DNA of 64,000 bases from Nocardia pseudobrasiliensis NBRC 108224 (lineage in GTDB: Bacteria > Actinomycetota > Actinomycetes > Mycobacteriales > Mycobacteriaceae). This document shows, piece by piece, positions 47,625-56,530 of this stretch (position 1 is the first letter of the stretch; each line of letters opens with the position of its first letter). The DNA is taken from positions 59,422 to 123,421 of the forward strand of contig NZ_BDBS01000039.1 of the NCBI RefSeq assembly GCF_001613105.1, written 5' to 3'. Position numbers and translations under genes: made by a program. The notes under the pieces were generated by a model. The model made no database searches. It was given only the letters and a program-made list of their open reading frames with translations, and had not been told where the DNA came from.

Positions 47625-49439
47625 GTGTATTCGGGCAGTGGCGACCGGGAAGGTCGCGAGCGGGACGGTGGCGAGGACGTGCGGCGGGCGGCCGTGGTCT
47701 CCACCGCGCCCGCGCCCGCGGCCCCTACGCCCGGGCGCGTCGCGGGCTCGGTGAACGGCGCCGAGAAGGCCGCCGCCGCAGGCGAAGTCGAGCGGGTGGC
47801 GTATGTGGACGCGCGATCGCTGATCGGCTGCCGACATCGGCTGCATCTCGAGGCCACCCATCCCGAGGTGCTGTCCGGCGTGACCGAGGACGCGGGGGTC
47901 AAACAGCGGCGCGAGGCGGCCGCGGCGCATCGGGAGCGGGTGCGCGACACCCTCGTCGCGGCGGCCCCGCAGCAGTGGGTGATCATCGACCCCACCCGAT
48001 CGGCCGCCGAGCGGGCCGAGGCGACCATGCGCGCCTGCGCCGAGGGCGTCGCGCGCATCTGGGGCGCGCTGCTGCCGCAGGAGCCCGATACCGGCCGCCG
48101 CGGCGGCGCGGAGATTCTGCTGCGCGACGACGATCGGGGCGGCTACATCCCGGTCATCGTGGTCAATCACAAGGTCACCGATCCGCGCCAGCCCGATCCG
48201 GCCGATTTCCATCCGCTCACCTCGGACCTGTACCGCTGGCGGCCCCGATCCGACCGACATGTCCGCATCCGCACCCAGCCGCGCGATCAGCAGCGCCTGG
48301 CGCATCTGTACCGCATGCTGCAGCGGCACGGGATGGCCAGTCCGGCGCTGGTCGGCGGCGCGATCGGCTACCACTTCGATCGCATCCTGGTACACGATCT
48401 GGGCCCGCTGCTCGACGATTACGACCGCCGCTACGCCGATCGGATCGCGGTGGTGCGCGGCGAACTGCCGACCGTGCCGTCCAAGGTTCCCGAATGCAGG
48501 CAGTGCCCGTGGTGGTCGCGTTCGGCCACGCCGGAGGCGCCCAGCTGTGAGCGCTGGCTGGTCGAACATCGCGATATCAGCCTGGTCGCCCCGGGTTCGC
48601 GCGCGGAACTGCTGCGTCGCCACGGCGTGGAGACCGTGGAGGATCTGGCCGGTTGGACCGGCGACGATCCGGACGACTGGCAGTACGAGCCGTTCGCCGA
48701 GACCGTGGTCACCGCCCGCGCCTGGATCTCCGGAGCGCCGCTGGTGCGCCGCGTCGAGCGGGTCCGGGTGCAGCGGGCGGATGTCGAGGTGGACGTCGAT
48801 CTGGAGAGTTTCCAGGAATTCGGCGCGTATCTGTGGGGCACACTGCTGGACGGGGTGTACCGCCCGTTCGTCTCCTGGGATCCGCTGCCCACCACCGATG
48901 AGGCCCGCTCGTTCGCCGAATTCTGGACCTGGCTGATGAATGTGCGCGCCGAGGCGGCCGCGGCGGGGAAAACCTTTGCGGCGTACTGCTATTCGCGCAC
49001 CGCCGAGGACAAGTGGCTCTACGAGTCGGCCCGCCGGTTCGCCGGGATGCCGGGCATACCGACCGAATCCGAGATCCGCGATTTCGTCGACGGCCCGCAG
49101 TGGGTCGACATGTTCCAGGCCGTCTCGGAACAGTTCATCTGCCCCGGCGGTAAGGGCCTGAAGAAGATCGCGCCGGTGGCGGGTTTCTCCTGGCGCGATC
49201 CCGAGGCCGGCGGCGAGGCGTCGATGAGCTGGTATCGGGAGGCGGTCGGCTACGACGGCGAGATCGACCTCACCCAGCGCACCCGGCTGCTCGAGTACAA
49301 CGAGGACGACGTCCGCGCGACCAAGGTGCTGCGCGACTGGATGGATCCCAAAACCCCCGGTACGCCCAGCGCCGATACCGAGGTCCCGGGTATGGGAGAC
49401 TTCCGCGGTCCGGGTTTCGTAATATCTGGACGTGACTGA
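47625..49439 (+). CDS. TM0106-type RecB-like putative nuclease
   Basis: About 604 residues. It has the features of the actinobacterial TM0106/RecB-like family: AYVDARSLIGCRHRLHLEA at the start, HKVTDPRQPD, a cysteine cluster (CRQCPWWSRS then CERW) that may bind an Fe-S cluster, and a C-terminal DnaQ/RNase-H-like half with DVDLESFQEFGAYLWGTLL, WTWLMNVRAEA and LLEYNEDDVRATKVLRDWM, the last a typical exonuclease acidic motif. The first about 50 residues are Ala/Pro-rich and variable, so the start is uncertain: GTG 47625, 47678 or 47693 are possible. It is probably involved in DNA repair or processing. It overlaps htpG by 8 nt. Confidence 0.82.
   Translation: MYSGSGDREGRERDGGEDVRRAAVVSTAPAPAAPTPGRVAGSVNGAEKAAAAGEVERVAYVDARSLIGCRHRLHLEATHPEVLSGVTEDAGVKQRREAAAAHRERVRDTLVAAAPQQWVIIDPTRSAAERAEATMRACAEGVARIWGALLPQEPDTGRRGGAEILLRDDDRGGYIPVIVVNHKVTDPRQPDPADFHPLTSDLYRWRPRSDRHVRIRTQPRDQQRLAHLYRMLQRHGMASPALVGGAIGYHFDRILVHDLGPLLDDYDRRYADRIAVVRGELPTVPSKVPECRQCPWWSRSATPEAPSCERWLVEHRDISLVAPGSRAELLRRHGVETVEDLAGWTGDDPDDWQYEPFAETVVTARAWISGAPLVRRVERVRVQRADVEVDVDLESFQEFGAYLWGTLLDGVYRPFVSWDPLPTTDEARSFAEFWTWLMNVRAEAAAAGKTFAAYCYSRTAEDKWLYESARRFAGMPGIPTESEIRDFVDGPQWVDMFQAVSEQFICPGGKGLKKIAPVAGFSWRDPEAGGEASMSWYREAVGYDGEIDLTQRTRLLEYNEDDVRATKVLRDWMDPKTPGTPSADTEVPGMGDFRGPGFVISGRD
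49420..49425 (+). promoter_or_regulatory. -10 hexamer for leaderless htpG
   Basis: TAATAT, an excellent -10 match, ends 6 nt before the htpG GTG at 49432 and lies inside the end of the upstream nuclease gene. No ribosome-binding site is present, so htpG probably has its own leaderless transcript. Confidence 0.55.
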
Positions 49440-51390
49440 GCACGTCGAACAACTCGAGTTTCAGGCCGAGACCCATCAGCTCCTGGAATTGATGATCCAC
49501 TCGGTCTATTCGAACAAGGACATCTTCCTGCGCGAGCTGATCTCGAACGCCTCCGACGCACTGGACAAACTGCGGCTGGAATCGTTCCGGGACAAGGACC
49601 TCGAGGTCGACACCTCCGATCTGCACATCGAGTTGGAGGTCGACCGCGACAACCGGATCGTGACCGTCCGCGACAACGGCATCGGCATGGCCCGAGCCGA
49701 GGTCGTGGATCTCATCGGCACGCTGGCGAAATCCGGTACGGCCCAGCTGCGCCGGCAGTTGAACGAGGCCAAATCCGAGGCGGCCGCCGAGGAGCTGATC
49801 GGTCAGTTCGGCATCGGCTTCTATTCGACCTTCATGGTGGGTGACAAGGTCACGTTGACCACCCGCAAGGCGGGTGAGGCCACCGGCACCCGCTGGGAAT
49901 CCACCGCGGGCAGCCCGACCTACACCATCGAGACCGTCGAGGACGCCCCGCAGGGCACCTCGGTCGCGGTCCAGCTGAAGCCCGCCGACGAGGAGGATCA
50001 CCTCTTCGACTACACCCAGGAGTGGAAGCTCCGCGAAATCGTCAAGAAGTACTCCGATTTCATCGCCTGGCCCATTCGTATGCCGGTGGAGCGCACCGTC
50101 ACCGAGGGTGAGGGCGAGGACAAGCAGGAGAAGACGATCCTCGAGGAGCAGACCCTCAACTCGCAGAAGGCGCTGTGGACGCGGCCGCGCGGTGAGGTCT
50201 CCGAGGAGGAGTACAAGGAGTTCTACAAGCACATCGGCCACGCCTGGGACGATCCGCTCGAGATCATTCCGCTCAAGGCCGAGGGCACCTTCGAATATCA
50301 GGCGCTGCTGTTCATTCCGACGAACGCGCCCTTCGATCTGTTCATGCGCGAGGCCAAGCGCGGCGTGCAGCTGTACGTGCGGCGGGTGTTCATCATGGAC
50401 AACTGCGAGGAGCTGATGCCGGAGTATCTGCGCTTCGTCAAGGGTGTGGTGGACGCGCAGGACCTGTCGCTCAACGTCTCTCGCGAGATCCTGCAGCAGG
50501 ACCGGCAGATCCAGATGATCCGCAAGCGGCTGGTGCGCAAGGTGCTCTCGACGGTCAAGGATCTGCAGAACGCCGAGGACAAGACCAAGTACCAGACCTT
50601 CTGGAAGGAGTTCGGCCGAGTCCTCAAGGAGGGTCTGCTGTCGGATTTCGACAATCGCGAGACCATCCTGCAGGTGTCGTCGTTCGCGTCGACCCATTCG
50701 ACCGACGAGCCGACCACCCTCGCCGAGTACATCGCGCGGATGCCCGAGGGTCAGGACCAGATCTACTACATGACCGGCGAATCCCGGCAGCAGATCGAGA
50801 ACTCCCCGCACCTCGAGGCATTCCTGGCCAAGGAGCGCGAGGTGCTGATCCTCACCGATCCGGTCGACGAGATGTGGGTCGGTTCGGTGCCGGAGTTCGA
50901 CGGCAAGCAGTTCCAGTCCATTGCCAAGGGCGAGGTGGATCTGGAGTCCGAGGAGGAGAAGAAAGCCTCGGAGCAGCTGCGCGAACAGCAGAGCAAGGAT
51001 TTCGGCGAGATGCTGACCTGGTTGCAGCAGACGCTGGCCGACAGCGTCAAGGAGGTGCGGTTGTCCGCCCGCCTGACCACCTCCCCGGCCTGCATCGTCG
51101 GCGACGCGTTCGATTTCACCCCGCAGCTCGAGCGAATGTACCGGGCCTCGGGTCAGGCGCTGCCGGAGACCAAGCGCATCCTGGAGCTCAATCCGGATCA
51201 CGCCCTGGTGACGGGTCTGCGCGACGCGTACGCCGGGCGCAAGGCCGACGCCGATGCCGGTAAGGCCGAGGATCTGCGGGCCACGGCCGAATTGCTGTAC
51301 GGCACAGCGGTTCTCGCCGAGGGTGGGGAATTGAAGGACCCGGCGCACTTCGCCAAGGTGCTCACCGATCGGCTGACCGCTACGCTGTGA
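49432..51390 (+). CDS. htpG: Hsp90-family chaperone HtpG
   Basis: A 652-residue ATP-dependent chaperone. The N-terminal GHKL ATPase shows ELISNASDALDKLRLES, VRDNGIGMARAEV, GTLAKSGTAQL and IGQFGIGFYSTFMV, all classical Hsp90 motifs. The middle domain has GVQLYVRRVFIMDNCEELMP and VKGVVDAQDLSLNVSREILQ, which includes the Arg that reaches the ATP. The C-terminal dimerisation part follows. Cytoplasmic; helps refold stress-damaged proteins. A terminator lies 19 nt after the stop. Confidence 0.98.
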   Translation: MTEHVEQLEFQAETHQLLELMIHSVYSNKDIFLRELISNASDALDKLRLESFRDKDLEVDTSDLHIELEVDRDNRIVTVRDNGIGMARAEVVDLIGTLAKSGTAQLRRQLNEAKSEAAAEELIGQFGIGFYSTFMVGDKVTLTTRKAGEATGTRWESTAGSPTYTIETVEDAPQGTSVAVQLKPADEEDHLFDYTQEWKLREIVKKYSDFIAWPIRMPVERTVTEGEGEDKQEKTILEEQTLNSQKALWTRPRGEVSEEEYKEFYKHIGHAWDDPLEIIPLKAEGTFEYQALLFIPTNAPFDLFMREAKRGVQLYVRRVFIMDNCEELMPEYLRFVKGVVDAQDLSLNVSREILQQDRQIQMIRKRLVRKVLSTVKDLQNAEDKTKYQTFWKEFGRVLKEGLLSDFDNRETILQVSSFASTHSTDEPTTLAEYIARMPEGQDQIYYMTGESRQQIENSPHLEAFLAKEREVLILTDPVDEMWVGSVPEFDGKQFQSIAKGEVDLESEEEKKASEQLREQQSKDFGEMLTWLQQTLADSVKEVRLSARLTTSPACIVGDAFDFTPQLERMYRASGQALPETKRILELNPDHALVTGLRDAYAGRKADADAGKAEDLRATAELLYGTAVLAEGGELKDPAHFAKVLTDRLTATL

Positions 51391-51409
51391 CCCAGGTCAT
51401 AACGGAACA

Positions 51410-51434
51410 CCCCTGCGGGAACTTCCCGCAGGGG
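51410..51434. terminator. terminator hairpin after htpG
   Basis: CCCCTGCGGGAA (51410-51421) pairs with TTCCCGCAGGGG (51423-51434); the tip opens to a small loop. There is no long T-run. Confidence 0.82.
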
Positions 51435-51610
51435 CATACGTTAGACATGAGGGTCGCAGTTTTCAGCATGTTCGTGTTACCACTCGGGCTCGCGCGGAAC
51501 ATTGTGCGGGCGTCGGTTTTCTCCTTGCGAGGCAAGTTGCAAGTCGCCGTCTGATGCGACCCGGTCCCACGACCGTGGGGTCGACATAACAACTCGTCAG
51601 GAGACGACAG

Positions 51611-51811
51611 ATGGTTCAGGGAACCGTGAAGTGGTTCAACTCGGAAAAGGGCTACGGCTTCATCGCCCATGAGGGCGGCCCCGACGTTTTCGTACACTAC
51701 TCGGAGATCGACGGCTCCGGCTACCGGGGTCTGGAAGAGGGCCAGCAGGTCACCTTCGAGATCACCCAGGGCAAGAAGGGCCCGCAGGCTTCGGGCGTTC
51801 GCGCGGTCTGA
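51611..51811 (+). CDS. cspA: cold-shock-domain protein
   Basis: A 66-residue single cold-shock domain, an RNA chaperone. RNP1 is KGYGFIAH and RNP2 VFVHYSEI; the start MVQGTVKWFNSEKGYGF is typical of actinobacterial CspA. AGGAGA precedes the ATG by 7-8 nt. The 5' leader after the htpG terminator is about 175 nt and has a small hairpin (GACCCGGTCCCACGACCGTG GGGTC region around 51560-51583), as is common for cold-regulated csp messages. A terminator follows. Confidence 0.96.
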   Translation: MVQGTVKWFNSEKGYGFIAHEGGPDVFVHYSEIDGSGYRGLEEGQQVTFEITQGKKGPQASGVRAV

Positions 51812-51836
51812 TACGCCGCCGAGCTTCGAATACCAA

Positions 51837-51863
51837 GACCCGCACCGGATTTCGGTGCGGGTC
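51837..51863 (+). terminator. terminator after cspA
   Basis: GACCCGCACCG (51837-51847) and CGGTGCGGGTC (51853-51863) form an 11-bp stem with a 5-nt loop, followed by TT. It lies 25 nt after the cspA stop. Confidence 0.85.
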
Positions 51864-51909
51864 TTCGCTGTTCGCGGGTTCGGTGCGCGGCTCTCGGCAT
51901 CATGGATTC

Positions 51910-52566
51910 ATGGATGTGGTCGATGCCGTGACGCCCAGCCTGCTGGGTCTGCTACAGCGGAACTTCTTCTGGATGTCCTGGAACACGCTGCTGGCGTGGA
52001 TTCCGGTGGGCTTGGCGCTGCTGCTGTTCCGGGCCGGGCGGGTGCCGTGGTCGCCGCTGTGGTGGGGCGGGCTCGTACTGTTCGTGCTGTTCCTGCCGAA
52101 CGCGCCCTATGTGGTGACCGATCTCGTGCACCTGCGCTACGACGTGCGCTTCGTGGCGGACGGGCCGGTGGTCACCACCGTGCTGCCGCTGTACGCCGGG
52201 CTGATCGGATCCGGCTTCCTGGCCTATTATCTGGCGCTTGCCGAGCTCGGGGGATTCCTGGACCGGATCGGCCGCGCGCACTGGCGCGCCCCGATCACGC
52301 TCACGCTGCATCTGCTGTGCGCGGTCGGCATCTTCCTGGGCCGCTTCGTGCGGCTCAACAGCTGGGAGCCGGTGGTGCAGCCGCGCGGTGCGTTCGATCG
52401 GATCATGTTGTCGCTCACCTGGTCCTGGGCGCCCGCGGCGATCGTGGTGCTGTTCGTGGTGACGGCCGTCGGCCATTTCGTCACCAAGGCCGTGGCCGAG
52501 GCCACGGTCGCCAGCCTGCGCCGGGCGATCCTGTGGATTCGCCCGGCGCCGACCGGATCGGTGTGA
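51910..52566 (+). CDS. DUF1361 membrane protein
   Basis: A 218-residue integral membrane protein resembling DUF1361. About seven helices, with FFWMSWNTLLAWIPVGLALL, LFVLFLPNAPYVVTDLVHLR, LAYYLALAELGGF and ICFLGRF-like AVGIFLGRFVRLNSWE. The NAPY...DL and RxxRxNSW elements are the parts I associate with the family. ATG 51910 gives a sensible N-terminus. The stop directly abuts the convergent SDR gene. The function is unknown. Confidence 0.82.
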   Translation: MDVVDAVTPSLLGLLQRNFFWMSWNTLLAWIPVGLALLLFRAGRVPWSPLWWGGLVLFVLFLPNAPYVVTDLVHLRYDVRFVADGPVVTTVLPLYAGLIGSGFLAYYLALAELGGFLDRIGRAHWRAPITLTLHLLCAVGIFLGRFVRLNSWEPVVQPRGAFDRIMLSLTWSWAPAAIVVLFVVTAVGHFVTKAVAEATVASLRRAILWIRPAPTGSV

Positions 52567-53334
52567 TTACCGCGGGGCCATGCGCAGCGCGCCGTCCATG
52601 CGGATGGTCTCGCCGTTGAGGTAGTCGTGCTCGACGATGTACTGCGACAGCTGCGCGTACTCGTCCGGGCGGCCCAGGCGCGAGGGGAACGGCACGCCCG
52701 CCTCGAGGCCCTTGCGGTACTCCTCGGTGACGCCGGCCAGCATCGGGGTGTCGATGATGCCGGGGGCGATGGTGTTGACCCGAATGCCGAACTGGGCCAG
52801 GTCGCGCGCGGCCGGAATGGTCATACCGGCGACGCCGCCCTTGGAGGCCGAGTAGGCGATCTGGCCGATCTGGCCCTCGAAGGCCGCCACCGACGCGGTG
52901 TTGATGACCACGCCGCGCTGGCCGTATTCGTCGACCGGCTCGGTCTTGGCGATGGCGTCGGCGGCCAGGCGCATGACATTGAAGGTGCCCAGCAGGTTCA
53001 CGGTGATGACCGTGCGGAACAGCTCCAGATCGTGCGGGCCGTTCTTGGACAGGATGCGACCCGCCCAGCCGACACCGGCGCAGTTGACCACGATGCGCGG
53101 CGGCACACCGGATTCGACGACCTTGGCGACCGCGGCGGCCACCTCGTCGTTGCTGGTCACGTCGGTCGGAATCAGGGTGACACCCGCGGGGACGCTGTCG
53201 CCCGCGCGCTCGATCGACTGCTGCAGATCCAGGCCGAACACGGTCGCGCCCAGATCGGCGAAGCGCTTGGCGGTCGCGGCGCCCAGACCGGACGCAGCGC
53301 CGGTGATGATTGCGGCGGAGCCGGAAATCTCCAC
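52567..53334 (-). CDS. short-chain dehydrogenase, HSD10 / 3-hydroxyacyl-CoA type
   Basis: A 255-residue NAD-dependent SDR. The cofactor motif is IITGAASGLGAATAKRFADL, followed by DVTSNDEV and NCAGVGWAGRI; the catalytic Ser is in NTASVAAFEGQ and Tyr/Lys in AYSASKGG; PGIIDTPML completes the fold. The pattern is closest to the 17-beta-HSD type 10 / 3-hydroxyacyl-CoA dehydrogenase group of fatty-acid or sterol breakdown. GTG 53334 has GAGGA upstream. It is divergent from a TetR gene that probably regulates it. Confidence 0.92.
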   Translation of the reverse strand: MEISGSAAIITGAASGLGAATAKRFADLGATVFGLDLQQSIERAGDSVPAGVTLIPTDVTSNDEVAAAVAKVVESGVPPRIVVNCAGVGWAGRILSKNGPHDLELFRTVITVNLLGTFNVMRLAADAIAKTEPVDEYGQRGVVINTASVAAFEGQIGQIAYSASKGGVAGMTIPAARDLAQFGIRVNTIAPGIIDTPMLAGVTEEYRKGLEAGVPFPSRLGRPDEYAQLSQYIVEHDYLNGETIRMDGALRMAPR

Positions 53335-53490
53335 GGTGTTATGGTCCTCTCGTTCGTGACGGCCCTTCGCTGGCCCTCCGTCGTTACGCACCCTAACCGG
53401 CGTTCCGGGCAGATCGGTCGGGGGATGGTCGGTTCGGCGCAGAATGGAGCGGCCAGCGAATCGTCGATCGCACAACAACGGAGTTGCCGC

Positions 53491-54129
53491 ATGCCGGAGC
53501 CGGGCCTCACCGTCCGCCAACTGCCCCGTGGCCGCCACGGTCTGCCCCGCGAGACCGTGGTGCAGTCCCAGCGCGAACGCATTCTGAGCGCCATGGCCGA
53601 GGTGATGGCCGAGAACGGTTATGTGAAGACCTCGGTCGCGATGATCATCAAGCGCGCCCGGGTGTCGCGGGAGACCTTCTACGAGCAATTCCGCTCCAAG
53701 GAGGACTGTTTCGAGGCCGCCTACGAGCGCGCGGTGGAACTGCTGCTCGCGCGGATCGACGCAACCGTAGGGGCGCAATCGAATTCGGAGCCGGGGCGGC
53801 TGGACCGCATCCTGGACGCTTATCTGGAGGGCCTGGTCGCCGAACCGGCCTACGCGCGGCTGTATCTGGTCGAGGTCTACGCCGCGGGGCCGACGGCGAT
53901 CACTCGCCGCATGACGCTGCAGGAGACGTTCACGGCCCTGCTCGGCCAGGCACTCGGCGCGAGTACCGAGGAGCAGCGCTTCGCCTGCCAGACCCTGGTC
54001 GCCGCGATCGGCGCGCTGGTGACCGCCCGCGTCGCCGCCGAGGATCTGGACGGTCTGCGCGCGTTGCGTGAACCGCTGGTGGATATGGTCCGCCGCGGCG
54101 GGCAGCTGTACGGATCGGCGAACGTCTAA
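53491..54129 (+). CDS. TetR-family transcriptional regulator
   Basis: A 212-residue TetR protein. After a basic lead (PRGRHGLPRETVVQSQRER) come ILSAMAEVMAENGYVKTSVA and IIKRARVSRETFYEQFRSK, the helix-turn-helix. The C-terminal ligand domain has RLYLVEVYAAGPTAITRRM. ATG 53491 is preceded by GGAG. It faces away from the SDR gene across a 156-bp gap, so local control of the SDR is likely. Its end overlaps the convergent UPF0016 gene by 4 nt. Confidence 0.92.
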   Translation: MPEPGLTVRQLPRGRHGLPRETVVQSQRERILSAMAEVMAENGYVKTSVAMIIKRARVSRETFYEQFRSKEDCFEAAYERAVELLLARIDATVGAQSNSEPGRLDRILDAYLEGLVAEPAYARLYLVEVYAAGPTAITRRMTLQETFTALLGQALGASTEEQRFACQTLVAAIGALVTARVAAEDLDGLRALREPLVDMVRRGGQLYGSANV

Positions 54130-54839
54130 CGCGCGTCGCCGATTTCGGCGCGTTCGCGATCGGCGGCCGCGGTCGGCGCGCCCGCCCGGCGACCGCGTAC
54201 CCACAGCGCCAGACCCGCGGCGATCGGCGCGAGGGCCGCCAGGCCCATCTCCGCGACCCGGCCCAGTTCCAGCGTCGACAGCAGTGTGGCCGCGCCGATG
54301 TAGAGGAACAGCAGGCCCGAGCCGAGGGCGATGGCGCGCTCGGGAATGTGCTTGCCGACCGTGATGCCCACCGCGATCGCCAGACCGCCCGCGGCGACCA
54401 TGCCCGCGACCGAGCCGAGCCAGACGCCGAGCCAGCCGTGCTGGGAGGCCAGGGCGATGGTGGCGAACATGGTCCGGTCGCCGAGTTCGGCGAGCAGGAA
54501 GGCCGAGACCACCACGAACAGCGCGCGGCCGGACTTCGGCGCGGCCGGTTCCTCATCGGCTTCGGCCGCGGGCTCGCGCACCTCGCGCAATGTCCAGAGA
54601 CCGACGCCGAGCAGGATTACGGCGGTGATGACGGCGATGAGATCGGTGGGCAGCGCCGCGCCCAGGAAGTGGCCGACGGCCACGGCGATCAGATTCACCG
54701 CGACGCTCGCGGCCGCGATGCCGGACAGGACGACCCACCAGCGATAGCGCAGCGCGAAGGTCAATGCCATCAGCTGCGATTTGTCACCGAGTTCGGCGAC
54801 GAACAGCACGCCGAAGCTCAGCAATATCGTGGCGATCAT
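54126..54839 (-). CDS. UPF0016/GDT1 family manganese exporter
   Basis: A 237-residue membrane transporter with two copies of the diagnostic motif: VAELGDKSQLMALTFA in the first half and LAELGDRTMFATIALA in the second, each in a set of three helices linked by an acidic loop. Relatives (MneA, TMEM165, Gdt1) move Mn2+ or Ca2+ out of the cytoplasm. The 5' region holds a yybP-ykoY-type manganese riboswitch, which strongly supports Mn as the substrate. GGGAG sits 7 nt before the ATG, right after a hairpin that may gate it. Confidence 0.93.
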   Translation of the reverse strand: MIATILLSFGVLFVAELGDKSQLMALTFALRYRWWVVLSGIAAASVAVNLIAVAVGHFLGAALPTDLIAVITAVILLGVGLWTLREVREPAAEADEEPAAPKSGRALFVVVSAFLLAELGDRTMFATIALASQHGWLGVWLGSVAGMVAAGGLAIAVGITVGKHIPERAIALGSGLLFLYIGAATLLSTLELGRVAEMGLAALAPIAAGLALWVRGRRAGAPTAAADRERAEIGDAR

Positions 54840-54854
54840 GAAAACGGCTCCCAG

Positions 54855-55029
54855 GTCTTCGGCCTGCCGGCCGAAGACGGGTTGCCTTCAGCCGACAACG
54901 CATCCGAATAATCGGTTGGTCTTGTCATCGGCCGAAGGTCTCGCCCACCGGATGGGACCGGTTCGCCTGGCCGGATCCGGGTCTCGGATCAGTATGTCGA
55001 CCACACGATTGCGGGCTACTCCCCTTCGC
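54855..55029 (-). ncRNA. yybP-ykoY-type manganese riboswitch and expression platform
   Basis: On the minus strand, GCGAAGG (55023-55029) runs into GGGGAGTAGC (55015-55024), the conserved P1/L1 entry of this class. The other side reads GGGCGAGACCTTCGGC (about 54931-54946), with GAGACC conserved and CCTTCGGC pairing back as P1. A perfect 10-bp hairpin (GTCTTCGGCC with GGCCGAAGAC, 54855-54878) follows just before the GGGAG ribosome-binding site. The P1 3' strand and the hairpin share CTTCGGCC, so they can compete for GGCCGAAG. Mn binding should favour expression of the exporter. Confidence 0.85.
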
Positions 55030-55158
55030 TGTCGCCCACCCTACCCGCGGCGTGCGCTGTACGCAAAGTGGCTATCCGCGAAATAGCAATGCGCGCAATA
55101 AGTTTGGGATACCACCCATGAAGTTTCGGTAACCCTCGAGAACCCGGCAGGCGGCCCG

Positions 55159-55686
55159 TCACGCGGCGAGCAGCATGGCCAGAACCGCGGTGTCGGGATC
55201 GCTGCTCGGATCCACGCCGACCCGGCTGACCATCGAGGTGACCGTCCCGTCCGACTCCGCCTCGACCCACGCCGCGCGGTGTTCCAGACCCAGATGCGGT
55301 ACGCCCGGCAGCAGTACGCAGCCCGAGGCCGCACCTACGCACTCGGGCAGCGAGGGCCGGGTCTCCGAGGGCGGATGCAACATCATCAGCGCCGGCGGCA
55401 CATGGGCGGCAAACCGGCCCGGCGACAGCGCCTCCTCGCCGAGCACCGGCCCCTCGGCCAGGACCAGCCCGACCGTGCCCGGGGCCGGATCATCGGGCAG
55501 TTCCTCGCGCGCGCCGAAGACGGTCGTGGTGGTGAGCAGTCCGGGCAGGCTGGCCACCCGCACGGCCAGGGCCAGCAACTGGGCCCACTCCTTGGTGGTG
55601 TCCGGCCAGCGACCGGAGATGACGAATCCCCGCAGTGAACCGCGTGAGTGGAACGGCGTGACGCCGACATGATCGTTGCTGCGCAT
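55159..55686 (-). CDS. conserved hypothetical protein next to sodA
   Basis: A 175-residue soluble protein with no motif I can assign. Features are VTPFHSRGSLRGFVISGRWP near the start, KEWAQLLALAVRVASLPGLL, the Pro-rich PPALMMLHPPSETRPSLPEC, and a hydrophobic end DTAVLAMLLAA. From memory, M. tuberculosis has a hypothetical of similar length (Rv3847) directly beside sodA, so it may be an orthologue. ATG 55686 has GGGAGG upstream. It lies downstream of sodA on the same strand, behind a terminator. Confidence 0.7.
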   Translation of the reverse strand: MRSNDHVGVTPFHSRGSLRGFVISGRWPDTTKEWAQLLALAVRVASLPGLLTTTTVFGAREELPDDPAPGTVGLVLAEGPVLGEEALSPGRFAAHVPPALMMLHPPSETRPSLPECVGAASGCVLLPGVPHLGLEHRAAWVEAESDGTVTSMVSRVGVDPSSDPDTAVLAMLLAA

Positions 55687-55803
55687 CAGATGCCTCCCGC
55701 GAGCCCGTCCGGTGCCCTGTGAGTACCCGAGAATGACGCAAACAATGTCTGGCACACAAGTACCAGAGAGTGCCAACCCGCAGGTAACAGCGCGGAAACA
55801 TGA

Positions 55804-55840
55804 AACGGGCCCGCGAACCACGAGGGTTCGCGGGCCCGTT
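55804..55840 (-). terminator. terminator of sodA
   Basis: A 16-bp stem: 55804-55819 (AAACGGGCCCGCGAACC core) with 55825-55840 (GGTTCGCGGGCCCGTT), 5-nt loop, followed on the minus strand by a short T-run. It starts 13 nt after the sodA stop. Confidence 0.9.
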
Positions 55841-55852
55841 ACGGGTCGGCTC

Positions 55853-56476
55853 TTATCCGAAGACCAGGCCCTTGCCCTGCGAGACGGCGCGGGCGAAGCG
55901 GTCCTGCACGTCGGCCCAGTTGACGACGTTCCAGAACGCCTTGACGTAGTCCGCCTTGACGTTCTTGTACTGCAGGTAGAAGGCGTGCTCCCACATGTCG
56001 ACCTGCAGCAGCGGGATGATGCCCAGCGGCACGTTGGCCTGCTGGTCGTACAGCTGGAACGTGAGCAGCTTCTGGCCCAGGGTGTCGTAACCCAGCACGG
56101 CCCAGCCCGAACCCTGCAGGCCGTTGGCGGCCGCGGTGAACTGCCCGCGGAACTTGTCGAACGAACCGAACTGGTCGTCGATCGCGGCGGCCAGCTCGCC
56201 GGTGGGCTTGTCGCCGCCGTTGGGCGACAGGTTCTTCCACCAGATGGAGTGGTTCACATGCCCACCGAGGTGGAAGGCCAGGTTCTTCTCGTGCAGGAAG
56301 ATCGCGCCGTGATCACCGGACTCGCGCGCGGCCTCCAGCTTCTCGAGCGCCGTGTTGGCACCGGCGACGTAGGCCGCGTGGTGCTTGGAGTGGTGCAGCT
56401 CGTTGATCTGCCCGGAGATGTGCGGCTCCAGGGCGCCGTAGTCGTAATCCAGATCTGGCAGCGTGTACTCAGCCAC
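55853..56476 (-). CDS. sodA: superoxide dismutase (Fe/Mn family)
   Basis: A 207-residue dismutase, typical length. Metal ligands are the His in NELHHSKHHAAYV, the His in AFHLGGHVNHSIWW, and the Asp and His in QVDMWEHAFYLQY. GSGWAVLGYD contains the outer-sphere residue region; whether Fe or Mn is used cannot be settled from this. GTG 56476 has AGGAAGGGA upstream. There is no signal peptide; relatives are nevertheless found outside the cell. Two GTGCGCAC palindromes lie in the leader. A manganese-exporter locus lies nearby. Confidence 0.97.
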   Translation of the reverse strand: MAEYTLPDLDYDYGALEPHISGQINELHHSKHHAAYVAGANTALEKLEAARESGDHGAIFLHEKNLAFHLGGHVNHSIWWKNLSPNGGDKPTGELAAAIDDQFGSFDKFRGQFTAAANGLQGSGWAVLGYDTLGQKLLTFQLYDQQANVPLGIIPLLQVDMWEHAFYLQYKNVKADYVKAFWNVVNWADVQDRFARAVSQGKGLVFG

Positions 56477-56505
56477 GATGTCCCTTCCTCATGATGTCGG
56501 GCCGT

Positions 56506-56530
56506 GTGCGCACGGACTTGTCGTGCGCAC
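56506..56530. promoter_or_regulatory. paired GTGCGCAC palindromes upstream of sodA
   Basis: GTGCGCAC occurs at 56506-56513 and 56523-56530, 17 bp apart, about 30-55 nt before the sodA start. Each copy is a perfect 8-bp palindrome. They may be a regulator site, or form a hairpin in the leader RNA. Confidence 0.5.
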
